Positions 45,120-45,707 of a DNA stretch of 45,707 nt are shown in pieces; positions within the stretch are counted from its first letter, which is position 1, and each line of letters starts with the position of its first letter. The notes beneath the pieces were generated by a model. That model was not told where the DNA came from. It was given only the letters and a program-made list of their open reading frames with translations, and searched no databases. A program made the translations under genes and the position numbers. The DNA is from Rhodanobacter denitrificans (GTDB taxonomy: Bacteria; Pseudomonadota; Gammaproteobacteria; Xanthomonadales; Rhodanobacteraceae), in assembly GCA_017848855.1 (NCBI GenBank), contig JAFIHF010000066.1, positions 1 to 45,707 of the forward strand, written 5' to 3'.

Positions 45120-45707
45120 CTTTTGCCCTCGCGCTTCCGAAAGTTTCAAAGCGGTTTCGGTCGCAAGGAACAAGGCGGTTTCGGTCGCCTGCCGGCGCCC
45201 GAGTCACTTCTCTTTGCTGGCCCAAAGAGAAGTAACCAAGAGAAATGGCCTGGTTCAATCCGCCGGCCCTACAAGCAGGCCGTGTCGAAGGCATTGGACC
45301 AACGCACGCCGACACGTCGCCCTACAGCGGCCACCCCGCGACGTATCTGAAAACTGAGGAACAAAGCTTCGCAGCGCTTCGCCTCCCCTCGCGCTGTATC
45401 TCCCTCCCCTGCATGCAGGGGAGGGTTGGGGTGGGGTGCTGTTGCTTCTGCGCGCTGGGAGCGCGCTGCTTTTCCCGGGGCCCCTCGGCGGCGGTGAGCC
45501 GTGGACGACCAGGCCGCGCAGCGGGCATCGCCATGGAGGGCGATGCCTTTTCGACCGGACAGGAGTCCGGCCGAAAAGCCCGGCCACGGCTCACGGACTT
45601 TCCGTCCATGGATGGACGGAAAGCGCCGCCGCGGGGTGTCGTTTCCTCTTGGTTACTTCTCCTTTGGACAAGCAAAGGAGAAGTAACTCGGGCGCCGGCA
45701 GGCGCTC
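45120..45707. repeat. Long inverted-repeat structured element, copy B (right end cut by window)
   Basis: Homologous to copy A over most of its length. The left arm begins with AAGTTTCAAAGCG (cf. the complement near 640-655) and has a short internal tandem duplication; the arms around 45196-45250 and 45638-45690 are complementary. Internal hairpins: 45450-45466, 45524-45547 (loop ATGGAG), 45548-45577 (loop CAGGAG), 45598-45623 (loop ATGGAT), with an enclosing 11-bp helix pairing 45494-45504 with 45584-45594. It lacks the roughly 65-bp block present in both arms of copy A. A REP palindrome (about 45401-45436) replaces copy A's GNRA palindrome. Confidence 0.82.

Overview
The window is GC-rich and reads as chromosome of a gammaproteobacterium of the order Lysobacterales (Xanthomonadales), most likely family Rhodanobacteraceae (Rhodanobacter/Dyella-like). 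The basis is housekeeping gene order (lgt-thyA-folA, glyA-nrdR-ribD-ribE-ribBX, pssA-holD-rimI), two large TonB-dependent receptors, a RegB/RegA redox system, and intergenic palindromic repeats typical of this order. The genus is inferred; no rRNA gene is present. I see no insertion sequence, prophage, CRISPR array or tRNA.

Layout. 1-665: right-hand part of a long structured repeat (copy A). 708-2563 (-): DUF4870 membrane protein and pmbA/tldE. 2668-3434 (+): DUF1653 gene overlapping darP/yjgA. 3470-6855 (-): lgt-thyA, a five-hairpin array, folA, and a Nudix/ThiE-like fusion. 6997-15603 (+): secreted S9 peptidase and two unrelated TonB-dependent receptors, the second behind an attenuator-like leader. 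15784-18231 (-): LemA-TPM-TPM and dgkA. 18452-21964 (+): POT peptide transporter, then RegB/RegA. 22210-25219 (-): secreted isoaspartyl peptidase, M56 sensor peptidase and BlaI-type repressor with two operators. 25432-26790 (+): single-chain 3-oxoacid CoA-transferase. 26963-32662 (-): riboflavin genes ribD, FMN riboswitch, ribE, ribBX, preceded by glyA and nrdR. 32857-35606 (+): ettA, pyrF. 35662-36507 (-): unknown secreted protein. 36782-40392 (+): SpoU-family methyltransferase and valS, whose last 132 bp recur downstream. 40687-42433 (-): pssA-holD-rimI. 42562-44787 (+): DUF4124 protein and proS. 45120-45707: second copy (B) of the structured repeat.

The genes themselves are mostly core metabolism and translation. 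The unusual content is the repeat layer. (i) Two intergenic elements, at 5016-5129 and 28846-28960, share one four-hairpin plan with conserved loops and linkers but almost entirely different, fully compensated stems. (ii) The terminal repeats A and B also hold hairpins whose stems differ by paired changes, and most of their loops carry GGA. (iii) A REP head supplies the TAG stop codon of four separate minus-strand genes. (iv) Palindromic or heptamer repeats are carried in frame inside ribD and valS. The hairpin families are the best candidates for an undescribed structured-RNA or structured-DNA system. GGA in hairpin loops is the recognition feature of CsrA/RsmA, so a CsrA-titrating or CsrA-responsive role is a testable hypothesis, not a demonstrated one.
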